A stretch of 64,000 nucleotides of DNA from Njordibacter sp905182035 (GCF_047730075.1 NZ_CP159831.1:1364001-1428000), one strand, 5' to 3'. Shown: positions 26,438 through 36,242, counted from the stretch's first letter. Translations and numbers: made by a program. Notes: a model not told the origin generated them from the sequence alone.

Positions 26438-27211
26438 CTATGGTTTGCATAAACGGGCACTTACGACCGTTAAATAGCCTGCTTCTATATTGCTCAATAC
26501 GTTGGTGCTCATAACTGCTGCACTGGGTCCCAATGCTAAGGGTGGTGTAAATGGCGGTTTTAGCTTCTGCTGACGGGTTTGACGTATCCAAGTCAGTGCA
26601 GCCTCTGTATTATCCTCAAAATTGTCCACTTTGAATCCTATAGCTAACGCTAAATCCTTAAATGTATGCCAATGGCACAAGTGGCTGTCATTCTTTTCGT
26701 GGGCCCAAGGTGTAGGATAAAGCACGTTACTCTCAGTGGCTTGTTGTTGTAACATGATTTCATGAATTAATAGGTGGCCTTGGGGCCTAAGTACTCTGTA
26801 TAAGCCTTTCAGTAAGGTTTCTTTTTGATCAATGTTCATGGAGGCGTGTTGGCTGATCACAAAGTCGAAACTGTGCTTTGGGAAAGGTAGATTTAGGCTG
26901 TTGCCCACTACAAACTGGCAGCTTGGTTCGGGGTGAATGTTTTTATTGAGCAGCATCGCCGCTTCAATGTATTGGTGATTAAGATCTAACCCTAACATAT
27001 TGCAATCGCGTGTAGCGGACAATAGCCGGCTAGTGCCACCTAGGCCACAACCTATATCTAAGCCGTCCTTAGCACTGCTAGGTAGCCAATCAAGCAGTGC
27101 AAGCGTTGCAGGAATGCCCCCCAGATGTAATTGGTCAATACCTGAAAAATCTTCTATTTTCCAGTTTCTAGATGAGCTATTTCCAAGTAATAACGATAAT
27201 TTACTTAGCAT
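26438..27211 (-). CDS. Class I SAM-dependent methyltransferase at the end of the liu operon
   Basis: This is a 257-residue protein with the SAM-binding motif I LDIGCGLGGTSRLL (51-64), an acidic motif II (MLGLDLN) and LRPQGHLLIHEIML. The preceding DQLHLGG at 26-32 resembles the HxGG element of small-molecule N- or O-methyltransferases. It starts nine bases after the acetoacetyl-CoA synthetase gene on the same strand, so it should be cotranscribed with leucine degradation genes. I know of no methylation step in that pathway. The substrate is unknown. Confidence 0.82.
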   Translation of the reverse strand: MLSKLSLLLGNSSSRNWKIEDFSGIDQLHLGGIPATLALLDWLPSSAKDGLDIGCGLGGTSRLLSATRDCNMLGLDLNHQYIEAAMLLNKNIHPEPSCQFVVGNSLNLPFPKHSFDFVISQHASMNIDQKETLLKGLYRVLRPQGHLLIHEIMLQQQATESNVLYPTPWAHEKNDSHLCHWHTFKDLALAIGFKVDNFEDNTEAALTWIRQTRQQKLKPPFTPPLALGPSAAVMSTNVLSNIEAGYLTVVSARLCKP

Positions 27212-27220
27212 GGAATATGA

Positions 27221-29182
27221 TTAACTCGAAAGGGCAGAAAGGTTAACAAATAAGTCTAATGCCTCAGGATTAGCCAAAGCATCTTTGTTTGTAACCTCTT
27301 CACCATGAATGACTTTACGTACGGCAAGTTCCACAATCTTACCGCTGATGGTGCGTGGAATAGCGCTGACTTGTATTATTTTTTCAGGTACGTGGCGTGG
27401 TGTTGTATTGGCGCGCACTTGCTGCTTAATGGTGCGGATTAAAGCCTCGTTTAGTACCCGTCCTGGCCGTAAAACAACAAATAAAATAACGCGCACGTCA
27501 TGCTGCCAGTTTTGACCAACAACAATGCTCTCTAATACATCTTCAATGATTTCTACTTGGCGATAGATTTCCGCTGTGCCAATACGCACACCACCAGGAT
27601 TCAACACTGCATCGGATCGACCATGGATAATGACACCACCGTGTTGAGTTATTTCACCATAATCGCCATGGGCCCAGACATTGGTAAATTGGTCAAAGTA
27701 GGCATCATGGTATTTTTTACCATCATGATCTTGCCAAAAATAGATAGGCATGGAAGGAAACGGCGCACTGCACACTAACTCACCCTTGGTCTGGCGCAAG
27801 GATTTTCCCTCATCGTCAAATATATCTACCGCCATTGCTAAGCCACGACATTGAAGTTCGCCGCGATAAACAGGAAGAATAGGGCAGCCTAAAGCGAAGC
27901 AAGAAGCAATGTCTGTGCCACCGGAAATAGAGGCAAGCAATACATCCCGCTTAACCTCTCGGTAAACGTAATCGAAACTTTCATGGGACAGGGGAGAACC
28001 CGTGGAAAGAATGCTTTTTAGGTGCTGTAAGTTATGGCTTTGAGCAGGCTTAACTCCCGCCTTTTCAATGGCAGCAATGTATTTTGCGCTAGTACCAAAA
28101 ATGGTGACCTTTTCTCTTTCTGCCATGTCCATAAGAATACTGGGCGTCTTAAAAGGAGACCCATCATAGAGCAATACTGTGCAGCCTAAGGATAGACCGC
28201 TCACTAGCCAATTCCACATCATCCAGCCACATGTAGTGTAGTAAAACATTACATCCACGGGGCTCACGTCTGTATGTAAAAAGTGCTCTTTGTTGTGCTG
28301 TAACAAGGTGCCGCCAATGCCATGAACTATACACTTAGGCACGCCTGTAGTACCCGATGAATACATAATGTATAGAGGATCATCAAAACTACAATCTACA
28401 AACTCAATCTCTGTAGCATTCACATCGATAAAGTCTTTAAGGTGTATGGCTTTGTTTGGTACAGCATTATGTAGCAGGTTTAAGTCTGCTGCTTGAGTGA
28501 CGTGGTCACACACTACAATAGTCTCAATGGATGGTAGTGAAGCAGCGATACCTGCCACTCGTTCTAGTGAGTTTAATGTTTTACCGTTGTAGTAATAGCC
28601 ATCCGTAGTAAACAGTAGGCGAGGTTCTATCTGGCCAAAACGATCCAGTACACCATTAATGCCAAAATCAGGTGAGCATGAACTCCATACCGCACCTAAA
28701 CTAGCTGTGGCTAACATCGCTACTATGGAGTCGATGACATTAGGCATAAACCCTGCAATACGGTCACCAGGTTTAATGTCATACTTCTTTAAACCACCTA
28801 CCAGCGCCGCCACTCTCTGATACAGCAGGGCATAACTAATTTCTTCACGTGCACCGTCTTCACCACAAAAAATAAGAGCGGTAGAGTCATGACGAAATTT
28901 AAGGAGGTTTGCTGCAAAATTTAACTTGGCTTCTGGATACCATTTGGCGCCAGGCATCTTGTTGTCATGTTCAATAATCACACTGCCTTTGTGGCTTGAT
29001 TGAATGCCACACTGGTGCCAAATTTGGTCCCAAAACAGATCGCTATGATCAATGCTCCACTGGTGTAATTGATGATAATCAGTAATATTAAGGTGATGCG
29101 AGGCATTAACAGATTGTATAAAATGCCATAGGTTAGTCTGTTCAATACGGCTTTGGCTAGGTTGCCACAAAGGCTGCGTCAT
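27221..29182 (-). CDS. aacS: Acetoacetyl-CoA synthetase
   Basis: This 653-residue adenylate-forming enzyme has the AMP-binding motif YSSGTTGVPK followed by HGIGGTLLQHNKEH, specific to acetoacetyl-CoA synthetases. It also has the C-terminal NPGGVRIGTAEIYR and the acylation lysine region PRTISGKIVE. It activates acetoacetate released by HMG-CoA lyase, feeding thiolase. AAAGGA lies before the ATG. The gene lies about 100 bases downstream of the HMG-CoA lyase gene, so it may have an added promoter but belongs functionally with it. CoA transferase would be the alternative route and is absent here. Confidence 0.93.
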   Translation of the reverse strand: MTQPLWQPSQSRIEQTNLWHFIQSVNASHHLNITDYHQLHQWSIDHSDLFWDQIWHQCGIQSSHKGSVIIEHDNKMPGAKWYPEAKLNFAANLLKFRHDSTALIFCGEDGAREEISYALLYQRVAALVGGLKKYDIKPGDRIAGFMPNVIDSIVAMLATASLGAVWSSCSPDFGINGVLDRFGQIEPRLLFTTDGYYYNGKTLNSLERVAGIAASLPSIETIVVCDHVTQAADLNLLHNAVPNKAIHLKDFIDVNATEIEFVDCSFDDPLYIMYSSGTTGVPKCIVHGIGGTLLQHNKEHFLHTDVSPVDVMFYYTTCGWMMWNWLVSGLSLGCTVLLYDGSPFKTPSILMDMAEREKVTIFGTSAKYIAAIEKAGVKPAQSHNLQHLKSILSTGSPLSHESFDYVYREVKRDVLLASISGGTDIASCFALGCPILPVYRGELQCRGLAMAVDIFDDEGKSLRQTKGELVCSAPFPSMPIYFWQDHDGKKYHDAYFDQFTNVWAHGDYGEITQHGGVIIHGRSDAVLNPGGVRIGTAEIYRQVEIIEDVLESIVVGQNWQHDVRVILFVVLRPGRVLNEALIRTIKQQVRANTTPRHVPEKIIQVSAIPRTISGKIVELAVRKVIHGEEVTNKDALANPEALDLFVNLSALSS

Positions 29183-29280
29183 ACTGATCCTTTAAGTATA
29201 AAACTGAGGGTGCACAATGTTAAATTAGCTGCCAATTTAAATCAATAAACGCAACATTAACTTGATTAAAATCGACCAGA

Positions 29281-30198
29281 TTAAAACGTCATTGCCTGGC
29301 CCACATGTGAACCGTTAGGGCGGCCCAATAAGTCGCTAATAGATTGGCCAACACGGGCTAATCTATCTAGTTGAATACCAGTATGTATGCCTAAACCATG
29401 CAGCATATACACCAAGTCTTCTGTGGCTAAATTACCACTGGCGCCTTTGGCGTAAGGGCAGCCTCCTAAACCAGCTACAGAACTATCAAACGTGGTTACA
29501 CCTGCTTCAAGCATACACAATACGTTAGCCAAGGCTTGACCATAGGTATTGTGGCAATGGCCTGCAAGTTGAGATACTGGGATATTTTGACTAACAGCGT
29601 TAAGCATGTCCAACATCCGTGCTGGTGTGGCCGAACCGATGGTATCGCCTAGGGATACCTCGTAACAGCCCATTTGTATTAATTGCTCGGCAACCTGTGC
29701 AACTGCACTTGGTGAAACCACTCCCTCATAGGGGCAGTCTACCACCACGGATACGTAGCCTCGTACTTTTATGCCAGCGTCTAGGGCCGCTTTAGCCACG
29801 GGTTCAAAGCGTGTTAGCGCCTCTGCAATGGAGCAGTTAGTATTTTGCTGGCTGAAACTTTCGCTTGCGGCACCAAATACGGCAACTTCATCAACGCCGG
29901 CTTCTAAGGCTCGCTCTAACCCTTGCATGTTGGGTGTGAGGGCACTATAGGAGACGTGGTTATGACGTGTTATAAGTTGCATCACTTCAGCACTATTGGC
30001 CATTTGTGGCACCCACCTAGGGTGCACAAATGCAGCTGCTTCAATATGGGTAAGGCCGGCTGCTGCTAGTTGATTAATGAGGGTGGATTTTATTGCAGCA
30101 CCAAGCATCGGGCCTGATTCATTTTGTAAACCATCACGGGGACCTACTTCCACAACTTTTACCTGTTTTGTTATGGGTCTTGCAGCTTTAAACGTCAT
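29281..30198 (-). CDS. liuE: Hydroxymethylglutaryl-CoA lyase
   Basis: This 305-residue TIM-barrel enzyme splits HMG-CoA to acetyl-CoA and acetoacetate, the last step of leucine breakdown. EVGPRDGLQNE at the N-terminus and SVAGLGGCPYAKGASGN with the catalytic cysteine near the C-terminus are the family signatures; GHCHNTYGQALAN supplies metal-binding histidines. GAGGA lies nine bases before the ATG, and the gene starts three bases after the biotin carboxylase gene ends. Confidence 0.96.
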   Translation of the reverse strand: MTFKAARPITKQVKVVEVGPRDGLQNESGPMLGAAIKSTLINQLAAAGLTHIEAAAFVHPRWVPQMANSAEVMQLITRHNHVSYSALTPNMQGLERALEAGVDEVAVFGAASESFSQQNTNCSIAEALTRFEPVAKAALDAGIKVRGYVSVVVDCPYEGVVSPSAVAQVAEQLIQMGCYEVSLGDTIGSATPARMLDMLNAVSQNIPVSQLAGHCHNTYGQALANVLCMLEAGVTTFDSSVAGLGGCPYAKGASGNLATEDLVYMLHGLGIHTGIQLDRLARVGQSISDLLGRPNGSHVGQAMTF

Positions 30199-30200
30199 GC

Positions 30201-32126
30201 TTATGCGTCCTCGTTAATGAGTTCTAAAAGCTGAGAATCGGCGTCCACTAAGTCGCCGACTTTAAAATAGATTTCACCAACTAGGCCTGCATTGGGCGCT
30301 GTGATGGTATGTTCCATTTTCATGGCTTCTACTACCATCAAAGCTTCTCCATCTAAAACCTGTTGCCCATTGGTTACAAAACAAGCAATGAGGCTGCCAT
30401 TCATAGGAGCCTTAATGCCTCCAGTATTGGATTTATTGTTAGCCACAAAATCATCAATTCTAGGCGTTTTAACGGTCACTACAGCCTTACCCTGGGGGGT
30501 AAATAAGCACAGTCTATCACCGTTTAAACAATAGCCAGCCTTATGTTGGCCACCCGCGTGCTGTAATATCAAATAATCTGTGTTCAGCTCACCTTCAATG
30601 TTCGTCGGTATCACAATGGTGTCATTTAAGTACTCAACCTCCAAGGTCCAAGAGTAATTTAGACTCAACTGATTAAGCCTAAGCCCTGTCAATTCGCCAT
30701 ATTGGTTTTGGGCCTGTTGGCCAAAGACAAACCCTGCCATGGCTAGAATTATATTCTCGTCTTGCAAAGAAGGTGCCATAAGGTAGTCTTGGTGTTGCTC
30801 GATAAGGCCCGTATGTAAAATCGCATCGGCAAACTCATCTAATGTCGCGAGGCGTCGCAAAAAATCGATGTTGGTATGAATACCTTCTAAATGATAGTCC
30901 TGCAGCGCAAGGTCTAGTTTGGCTAAGGCCTGCGCACGGCTTGGAGCCCAAACGATCAACTTGGCAATCATGGGGTCATAAAACGGGCTAATTTCATCGC
31001 CTTCACCTACGCCAGTATCTATACGGATAGAGTCATCTGTTGTGGGAGTGCGCAGATGCACTATACGGCCTGTAGAAGGCTGAAAATCTTGGGTTGGATC
31101 TTCAGCATAGATGCGGGCTTCAAAGGAGTGCCCATAGAGGCACACTTGGTCTTGAGACAGTGGTAAATGCTCTCCTGCAGCCACCTTAAGCTGCCACGTG
31201 ACTAAATCGACTCCGGTCACCATTTCGGTCACAGGATGCTCAACCTGTAAACGAGTATTCATCTCCATAAAATAATAACAGCCATCACTGTCTAGTAGGA
31301 ACTCAACAGTGCCTGCGCCCACATATTGGATGGCTTGGGCAGCTTCCACAGCTGTGGTGCCCATTTTTTGACGCAAGTCATCAGATAGGCCAGGTGCGGG
31401 CGCTTCTTCAATTACTTTTTGGTGCCGGCGTTGTGCCGAGCAGTCCCGGTCACCAAGATAAATGCCATTACTATGACGGTCACAAAAGACTTGAATTTCT
31501 ACGTGGCGTGGGGCGATAAGGTATTTTTCTATTAATACATCACTATTACCAAAGCTAGCTAAACCTTCACGCCTTGCACCGGCTAAGTGGGTGAGGAACT
31601 CTGAACTGTTATTAACCACACGCATGCCTTTGCCACCGCCGCCAGCCACTGCCTTTATCAGCAAAGGGTAACCCATCTGATCAGCTTCACGTTGCAGCAC
31701 CTCATCTTCTTGGTTAGCGCCATGGTAGCCAGGCACAAGAGGGATACCAGCTTCAGTCATAATAATTTTTGCGGCGCTCTTACTGCCCATTTGTTCGATG
31801 GCGGGTACATCTGGGCCAATAAATACAATGTTATGAGCCTGACATGCTGCAACAAAGTCTGCATTCTCTGACAAAAAGCCATACCCTGGGTGAATACTGT
31901 CAGCTCTAGTTTGAGTAGCAATGGCCAATATTTTGTCGCCTCTCAAATAACTGTCCGTCGCCGTTGCAGGGCCAATGTGCCAGGCTTCATCAGCTTCTTG
32001 TACATGGAGGGCGTTGGCATCAGCGTCTGAATAAACGGCTATGGTACGCATACCCATTGCTTTGGCACTGCGCATTATGCGGCAGGCTATTTCCCCACGA
32101 TTGGCGATCAATACAGACTTCAACAT
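30201..32126 (-). CDS. liuD: Methylcrotonyl-CoA carboxylase, alpha (biotin) subunit
   Basis: This protein of about 641 residues has a biotin carboxylase part (SVLIANRGEIACRIMRSA at the start, GGGGKGMR in the ATP-grasp domain, FMEMNTRLQVEHPVTE in the active site) and a C-terminal biotinyl domain with the biotinylated lysine in VVEAMKMEHT. The start ATG ending at 32126 puts the conserved VLIANRG motif four residues in; another ATG ending at 32144 would add six residues and overlap the hydratase gene. Together with the beta subunit it carboxylates 3-methylcrotonyl-CoA in leucine catabolism. The operon context separates it from propionyl- or geranyl-CoA carboxylase. Confidence 0.94.
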   Translation of the reverse strand: MLKSVLIANRGEIACRIMRSAKAMGMRTIAVYSDADANALHVQEADEAWHIGPATATDSYLRGDKILAIATQTRADSIHPGYGFLSENADFVAACQAHNIVFIGPDVPAIEQMGSKSAAKIIMTEAGIPLVPGYHGANQEDEVLQREADQMGYPLLIKAVAGGGGKGMRVVNNSSEFLTHLAGARREGLASFGNSDVLIEKYLIAPRHVEIQVFCDRHSNGIYLGDRDCSAQRRHQKVIEEAPAPGLSDDLRQKMGTTAVEAAQAIQYVGAGTVEFLLDSDGCYYFMEMNTRLQVEHPVTEMVTGVDLVTWQLKVAAGEHLPLSQDQVCLYGHSFEARIYAEDPTQDFQPSTGRIVHLRTPTTDDSIRIDTGVGEGDEISPFYDPMIAKLIVWAPSRAQALAKLDLALQDYHLEGIHTNIDFLRRLATLDEFADAILHTGLIEQHQDYLMAPSLQDENIILAMAGFVFGQQAQNQYGELTGLRLNQLSLNYSWTLEVEYLNDTIVIPTNIEGELNTDYLILQHAGGQHKAGYCLNGDRLCLFTPQGKAVVTVKTPRIDDFVANNKSNTGGIKAPMNGSLIACFVTNGQQVLDGEALMVVEAMKMEHTITAPNAGLVGEIYFKVGDLVDADSQLLELINEDA

Positions 32127-32131
32127 AGGCT

Positions 32132-32941
32132 TCACTGTTTCCATGGGGCTTGGGATTTAGTTAAAAAAGCCTTTAAGCCGGCTTGGCCGCTCAGGCTCAC
32201 ACGACTATTGGCGATGGCTTTGGTGGTGCGCGCTGTAGTTTTTGTTAAGTTATCCTTTGCAATAGGTGAGTGGGTGTTAAGCACTTGCAGTAGCTGTTTG
32301 ATGTGTGTGACTGCGTCTGGGCTATTGCCCAATGTCACTGAAACCCATTGCTCTCTAGCGCTGTGTAGGTCGTTTAGTGCAACTACTTGATGCACTAAAC
32401 CGTATGTGTGGGCCTGATTTGCGGTAAATACTATGGCGCTGGTCATGAGGTGACGGCCCCATGACATACCCATTTTGTTGATTACGAATGGACTGATGAC
32501 GGCAGGGATGAGTCCAATGCGTACTTCACTAAAGCAAAAAGACGCACTGTTGGCACTAATTACACTATCACAGCAGGCGATGAGTCCCACGGCGCCGCCA
32601 AAAGCTGCACCATTAACAAGGGCTAGGGTAGGTTTAGGGAAACTATCTAACAGTTGCATCAACAGAGCCAATTGCTCAGCGTCTGCTATATTAGTGGCTT
32701 CGTCGTATTCTGCCATGCGCTGCATCCAAGCTAAATCTGCACCTGCTGAAAAACTCTTACCGGTGCCGGTAAGGATTAGCCCTCGAACCCTTGCATCGAT
32801 TGCCAAGCTTTGTAATTGTACGATAAACAGCTCAATTAGCTGGTCATCAAATGCATTGTGTTTATCTGGCCTGTTGAGAGTGATAGTAGCGATACCAGAC
32901 TGGCTCAGTTCAGATGTTAACCACTGTGGTGATGGGTTCAT
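32132..32941 (-). CDS. liuC: Methylglutaconyl-CoA hydratase
   Basis: This is a 269-residue crotonase-family enzyme. GKSFSAGADLAWMQ and the oxyanion-hole region NGAAFGGAVGLIACCD are typical, and SEVRIGLIPAVISPFV carries the second catalytic glutamate. In this operon position between the carboxylase subunits it hydrates 3-methylglutaconyl-CoA to HMG-CoA. AAGG lies before the ATG. General enoyl-CoA hydratase activity is the alternative, but the ISPFV variant and gene order are those of LiuC. Confidence 0.93.
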   Translation of the reverse strand: MNPSPQWLTSELSQSGIATITLNRPDKHNAFDDQLIELFIVQLQSLAIDARVRGLILTGTGKSFSAGADLAWMQRMAEYDEATNIADAEQLALLMQLLDSFPKPTLALVNGAAFGGAVGLIACCDSVISANSASFCFSEVRIGLIPAVISPFVINKMGMSWGRHLMTSAIVFTANQAHTYGLVHQVVALNDLHSAREQWVSVTLGNSPDAVTHIKQLLQVLNTHSPIAKDNLTKTTARTTKAIANSRVSLSGQAGLKAFLTKSQAPWKQ

Positions 32942-32955
32942 GTTGACACCTTAAG

Positions 32956-34563
32956 TTACATGCGGAACACGCCAAAGCGCGTTTCTTGGGCGGGTTTATT
33001 GAGGGCAGTAGCCAGAGCAAAGCTGAGTACTGCACGGGTGTCCTTTGGATCAATAATGCCATCATCCCATAAACGCGCACTGGCGTAATATGGGTGTCCC
33101 TGGCGTTCATATTGGTTAAGCACTGGCTCACGCATCGCTAGTTCATCTGCATCACTAAAGGTTTCACCACGAGCGGTAAGTTGATCTCGTTTTACTTGGG
33201 TCAAAACTCCGGCAGCCTGTTCTCCTCCCATTACAGAGATCCGACCGTTAGGCCACATCCACATAAAATTAGGTTCAAAGGCACGACCACACATGCCATA
33301 GTTGCCAGCACCATAGCTGCCGCCAATAATAACGGTGAATTTAGGTACTTTAGCGCAAGCAACTGCCATCACCATTTTTGCACCGTGTTTAGCGATGCCT
33401 TCGGCTTCGTATTTTTTACCTACCATAAAACCTGTGATGTTCTGCAAGAATACCAAAGGAATTTGTCGCTGACAGCACAGCTCTATAAAGTGAGCACCTT
33501 TTTGGGCTGATTCAGAGAACAAAACACCATTATTGGCGACGATGCCTACAGGATAACCATCAATGTGAGCAAAGCCGCACACTAATGTGGTGCCATATAA
33601 AGCTTTAAATTCATCAAACTGGGAGTCGTCCACTATCCGTGCTATCACGTCGCGCACATCAAATGGCTTACGCAGGTCTGTACCCACCACGCCATAAATC
33701 TGATCGCAAGAGTAACGAGGCTGTGCACTGGGTTTACGCAGCAAAGGATTGCCTGCGGTTTTGGGGCAATTGGCAATGCACTGACGAGCTATCAATAACG
33801 CGTGCTCATCTGATTGCGCATAATGGTCAGCCACACCTGATACACGGCAGTGGGTGTCTGCGCCACCCAGCTCTTCAGCACTCACTTCTTCACCTGTGGC
33901 TGCCTTCACTAACGGTGGGCCAGCTAAAAATATAGTGCCTTGTTGGTTTACAATAATTGATTCATCTGCCATAGCGGGCACATATGCACCGCCAGCAGTA
34001 CAAGAGCCCATAACTACAGCGATTTGGGGAATGCCTTGAGCAGACATAGTGGCTTGGTTGTAAAAAATACGCCCAAAATGCAGTTTGTCTGGAAACACCT
34101 CATCTTGTTGCGGTAAGTTTGCACCACCTGAATCTACTAGGTAAATGCATGGAAGATTGTTTTGCAAGGCGATGTCTTGCGCGCGTAAGTGTTTTTTTAC
34201 CGTTAACGGAAAGTAGGTGCCACCTTTTACAGTTGCATCGTTAGCGATAACCATACAATAACGGCCGTTCACTAAACCCACACCACAAATAATACCTGCA
34301 CTAGGCACTGCCACGTCATACACTTCATGGGCAGCCAATTGGCCTACTTCTAAAAAGGGCGAGCCTTGGTCAAGCAGAGCATCTATTCGGTGGCGCGGTA
34401 GCATCTTTCCACGACCCAAATGCTTGGCTTGATAGGCTTCACCGCCGCCTAGTTGCAGTTTTCCAACTTGGCACTTTAGATCGTCTACCAACACCTGCAT
34501 AGCGTCAGACTTAGCTTTAAACTCGTCACTTTGGGTGTTAATGCTGCTAGATAACGTAGCCAT
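32956..34563 (-). CDS. liuB: Methylcrotonyl-CoA carboxylase, beta (carboxyltransferase) subunit
   Basis: This 535-residue carboxyltransferase begins MATLSSSINTQSDEF. GGGEAYQAKHLGRGKMLPR at the start and GGSYGAGNYGMCGRAF near the C-terminus are MCC-beta signatures; they distinguish it from propionyl-CoA carboxylase beta. It follows liuA by one base, so translation is probably coupled. It transfers CO2 from biotin on LiuD to methylcrotonyl-CoA. Confidence 0.95.
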   Translation of the reverse strand: MATLSSSINTQSDEFKAKSDAMQVLVDDLKCQVGKLQLGGGEAYQAKHLGRGKMLPRHRIDALLDQGSPFLEVGQLAAHEVYDVAVPSAGIICGVGLVNGRYCMVIANDATVKGGTYFPLTVKKHLRAQDIALQNNLPCIYLVDSGGANLPQQDEVFPDKLHFGRIFYNQATMSAQGIPQIAVVMGSCTAGGAYVPAMADESIIVNQQGTIFLAGPPLVKAATGEEVSAEELGGADTHCRVSGVADHYAQSDEHALLIARQCIANCPKTAGNPLLRKPSAQPRYSCDQIYGVVGTDLRKPFDVRDVIARIVDDSQFDEFKALYGTTLVCGFAHIDGYPVGIVANNGVLFSESAQKGAHFIELCCQRQIPLVFLQNITGFMVGKKYEAEGIAKHGAKMVMAVACAKVPKFTVIIGGSYGAGNYGMCGRAFEPNFMWMWPNGRISVMGGEQAAGVLTQVKRDQLTARGETFSDADELAMREPVLNQYERQGHPYYASARLWDDGIIDPKDTRAVLSFALATALNKPAQETRFGVFRM

Positions 34564-34564
34564 A

Positions 34565-35734
34565 TCAGTGCGACTCGTTAAATAGTTCGCGCCCTATTAA
34601 CATACGGCGGATTTCTGAGGTGCCAGCACCAATTTCATAAAGCTTCGCATCACGTAAAAGCCTTCCTGTAGGGCATTCGTTAGTGTAGCCAGTGCCACCT
34701 AAAAGCTGAATAGCATCTAGTGCCATTTTTGTGGCTAGTTCGGCAGAATACAAAATAGTGCCAGCAGAGTCTTTACGCGTTGTTTCACCACGGTCACAAG
34801 ATTTTGCCACATTATAAACATAACTTTTAGCCGCGTTCATTTGTGTGTACATGTCGGCTAACTTGCCTTGCACTAGCTGAAACTCACCAATGGCCTGACC
34901 AAACTGTTTACGGTCATGCACGTAGGGTACGACTATATCCATACAAGCCTGCATAATGCCTAACGGCCCGCCAGAAAGCACAACTCGCTCATAATCTAGG
35001 CCACTCATTAGCACTCGTACACCGCCGTTTAGCTGGCCAAGAATGTTTTCTACAGGCACTTCACAATCGATAAATACTAATTCACAGGTATTGGAACCAC
35101 GCATGCCTAGCTTATCTAGCTTTGGAGAACGGCTAAAACCTACATAGTCTCGCTCTACAATAAATGCGGTAATGCCTTTAGCGCCAGCTGACATGTCTGT
35201 TTTTGCGTAGATAACGTAGGTGTTGGCGTCTGGGCCATTGGTGATCCACATTTTGTTGCCATTTAGTACATACTTATCGCCTTTTAAATCAGCTTTAAGC
35301 TGCATGCTTACTACGTCTGAACCAGCGCCAGGTTCGCTCATGGCAAGGGCGCCAATATGGTCACCACTAATTAATTTAGGCAAATATGTGGCTTTTTGTT
35401 GGTCTGTACCATGGCGATGGATTTGGTTGACACAAAGGTTAGAGTGGGCACCATAGCTTAGACCAATACTTGCTGAAGCACGACTAATCTCTTCCATGGC
35501 GATACTGTGGGCCAAATAACCCATGCCAGCACCACCATATTGTTCATCACAGGTAATGCCTAACAAACCCATGTCACCCATTTTTTTCCACAGCTCATTA
35601 GGGAACTCATTATCTTGGTCTGTAGCCTGGGCTAAAGGAGCAATTTCAGCAGCAGCAAATTGATTAACCTGCTCTCGTAACATGTCATTGGTTTCGCCTA
35701 GGTCAAAATTGAGGCTGGTGTAAGTGCTTATCAT
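34565..35734 (-). CDS. liuA: Isovaleryl-CoA dehydrogenase
   Basis: This is a 389-residue acyl-CoA dehydrogenase. The key point is the catalytic base. The usual C-terminal Glu (EGT) is replaced by Gly in YEIGAGTSE, and a Glu appears instead at E249 in SGLDYERVVLSGGPLG. That is the arrangement known for isovaleryl-CoA dehydrogenase and identifies the substrate with good confidence. It passes electrons to ETF and so to ETF-QO. Its start overlaps the liuR stop by four bases. Confidence 0.96.
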   Translation of the reverse strand: MISTYTSLNFDLGETNDMLREQVNQFAAAEIAPLAQATDQDNEFPNELWKKMGDMGLLGITCDEQYGGAGMGYLAHSIAMEEISRASASIGLSYGAHSNLCVNQIHRHGTDQQKATYLPKLISGDHIGALAMSEPGAGSDVVSMQLKADLKGDKYVLNGNKMWITNGPDANTYVIYAKTDMSAGAKGITAFIVERDYVGFSRSPKLDKLGMRGSNTCELVFIDCEVPVENILGQLNGGVRVLMSGLDYERVVLSGGPLGIMQACMDIVVPYVHDRKQFGQAIGEFQLVQGKLADMYTQMNAAKSYVYNVAKSCDRGETTRKDSAGTILYSAELATKMALDAIQLLGGTGYTNECPTGRLLRDAKLYEIGAGTSEIRRMLIGRELFNESH

Positions 35735-36132
35735 GCATGAGTCTCCAAGGATTGATTGCTAGAAAGGGCGTTAGTACAGCGCACTTGCGCGGCATTTAGT
35801 TCATCTTCTAGAGCTTTGATGTCTTCCATCTGTTGTTGTAATGCCATTTTTCTAGTTTTAATTTTTTCAATAAAAACAATTAATTGCTGATCATTGTTGG
35901 TGGAGGACGAGTCGTAAAGGTCTAGAATTTGGCTGATTTCAGCCAGGGTAAGACCTAGTCGCTTGCCACGCAGTATCAGCTTCAACCAGGTTCTGTCGTG
36001 GTTAGAGTAAATGCGTTTCTGGCCTTCACGCTTTGGTGATAGCAGGCCTTGGTCTTCGTAGAAACGTATGCTGCGAGTTGTAATGACAAACTCTTTCGAC
36101 AATTCGCTAATTGTGAATGTGGTGGGTGACAT
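35731..36132 (-). CDS. liuR: MerR-family regulator of leucine/valine degradation
   Basis: This 133-residue protein has an N-terminal MerR helix-turn-helix (FTISELSKEFVITTRSIRFYEDQGLLSPKREG) and a coiled-coil dimerisation helix (about 85-120). It has no metal-binding cysteine cluster at the C-terminus. It is the first gene of the liu operon, which is where LiuR is found in many proteobacteria. Palindromic sites consistent with a MerR operator lie in the gap to the divergent thiolase gene, so it may control both operons. Confidence 0.92.
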   Translation of the reverse strand: MSPTTFTISELSKEFVITTRSIRFYEDQGLLSPKREGQKRIYSNHDRTWLKLILRGKRLGLTLAEISQILDLYDSSSTNNDQQLIVFIEKIKTRKMALQQQMEDIKALEDELNAAQVRCTNALSSNQSLETHA

Positions 36133-36175
36133 GGATAATGCGCCCTAGTTATTAATCTATTGCTACATATTTTGG

Positions 36176-36204
36176 TTGACGTTGACGTAAAGGTCAAGCA
36201 AAAT
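36176..36204. promoter_or_regulatory. Likely LiuR operator and divergent promoter region
   Basis: TTGACGTTGACGTAAA (36176-36191) is an imperfect palindrome (TTGACGT against ACGTaAA), overlapped by the perfect repeat TTGAC-N6-GTCAA (36182-36197). For the thiolase gene, TTGACG (36176-36181), a 17-base gap and CAAAAT (36199-36204) look like a promoter. On the minus strand TTGACC, a 19-base gap and AAATAT would frame the palindrome in the long-spacer style of MerR promoters for liuR. Confidence 0.6.
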
Positions 36205-36242
36205 GTTTATTCTGTTTAATTCGCTTTTATTGGAGCCTTCAA

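Noticed and set aside
33639..33935. Plus-strand frame opposite liuB
   Set aside because: A shadow frame; composition follows the complement of a conserved carboxyltransferase.
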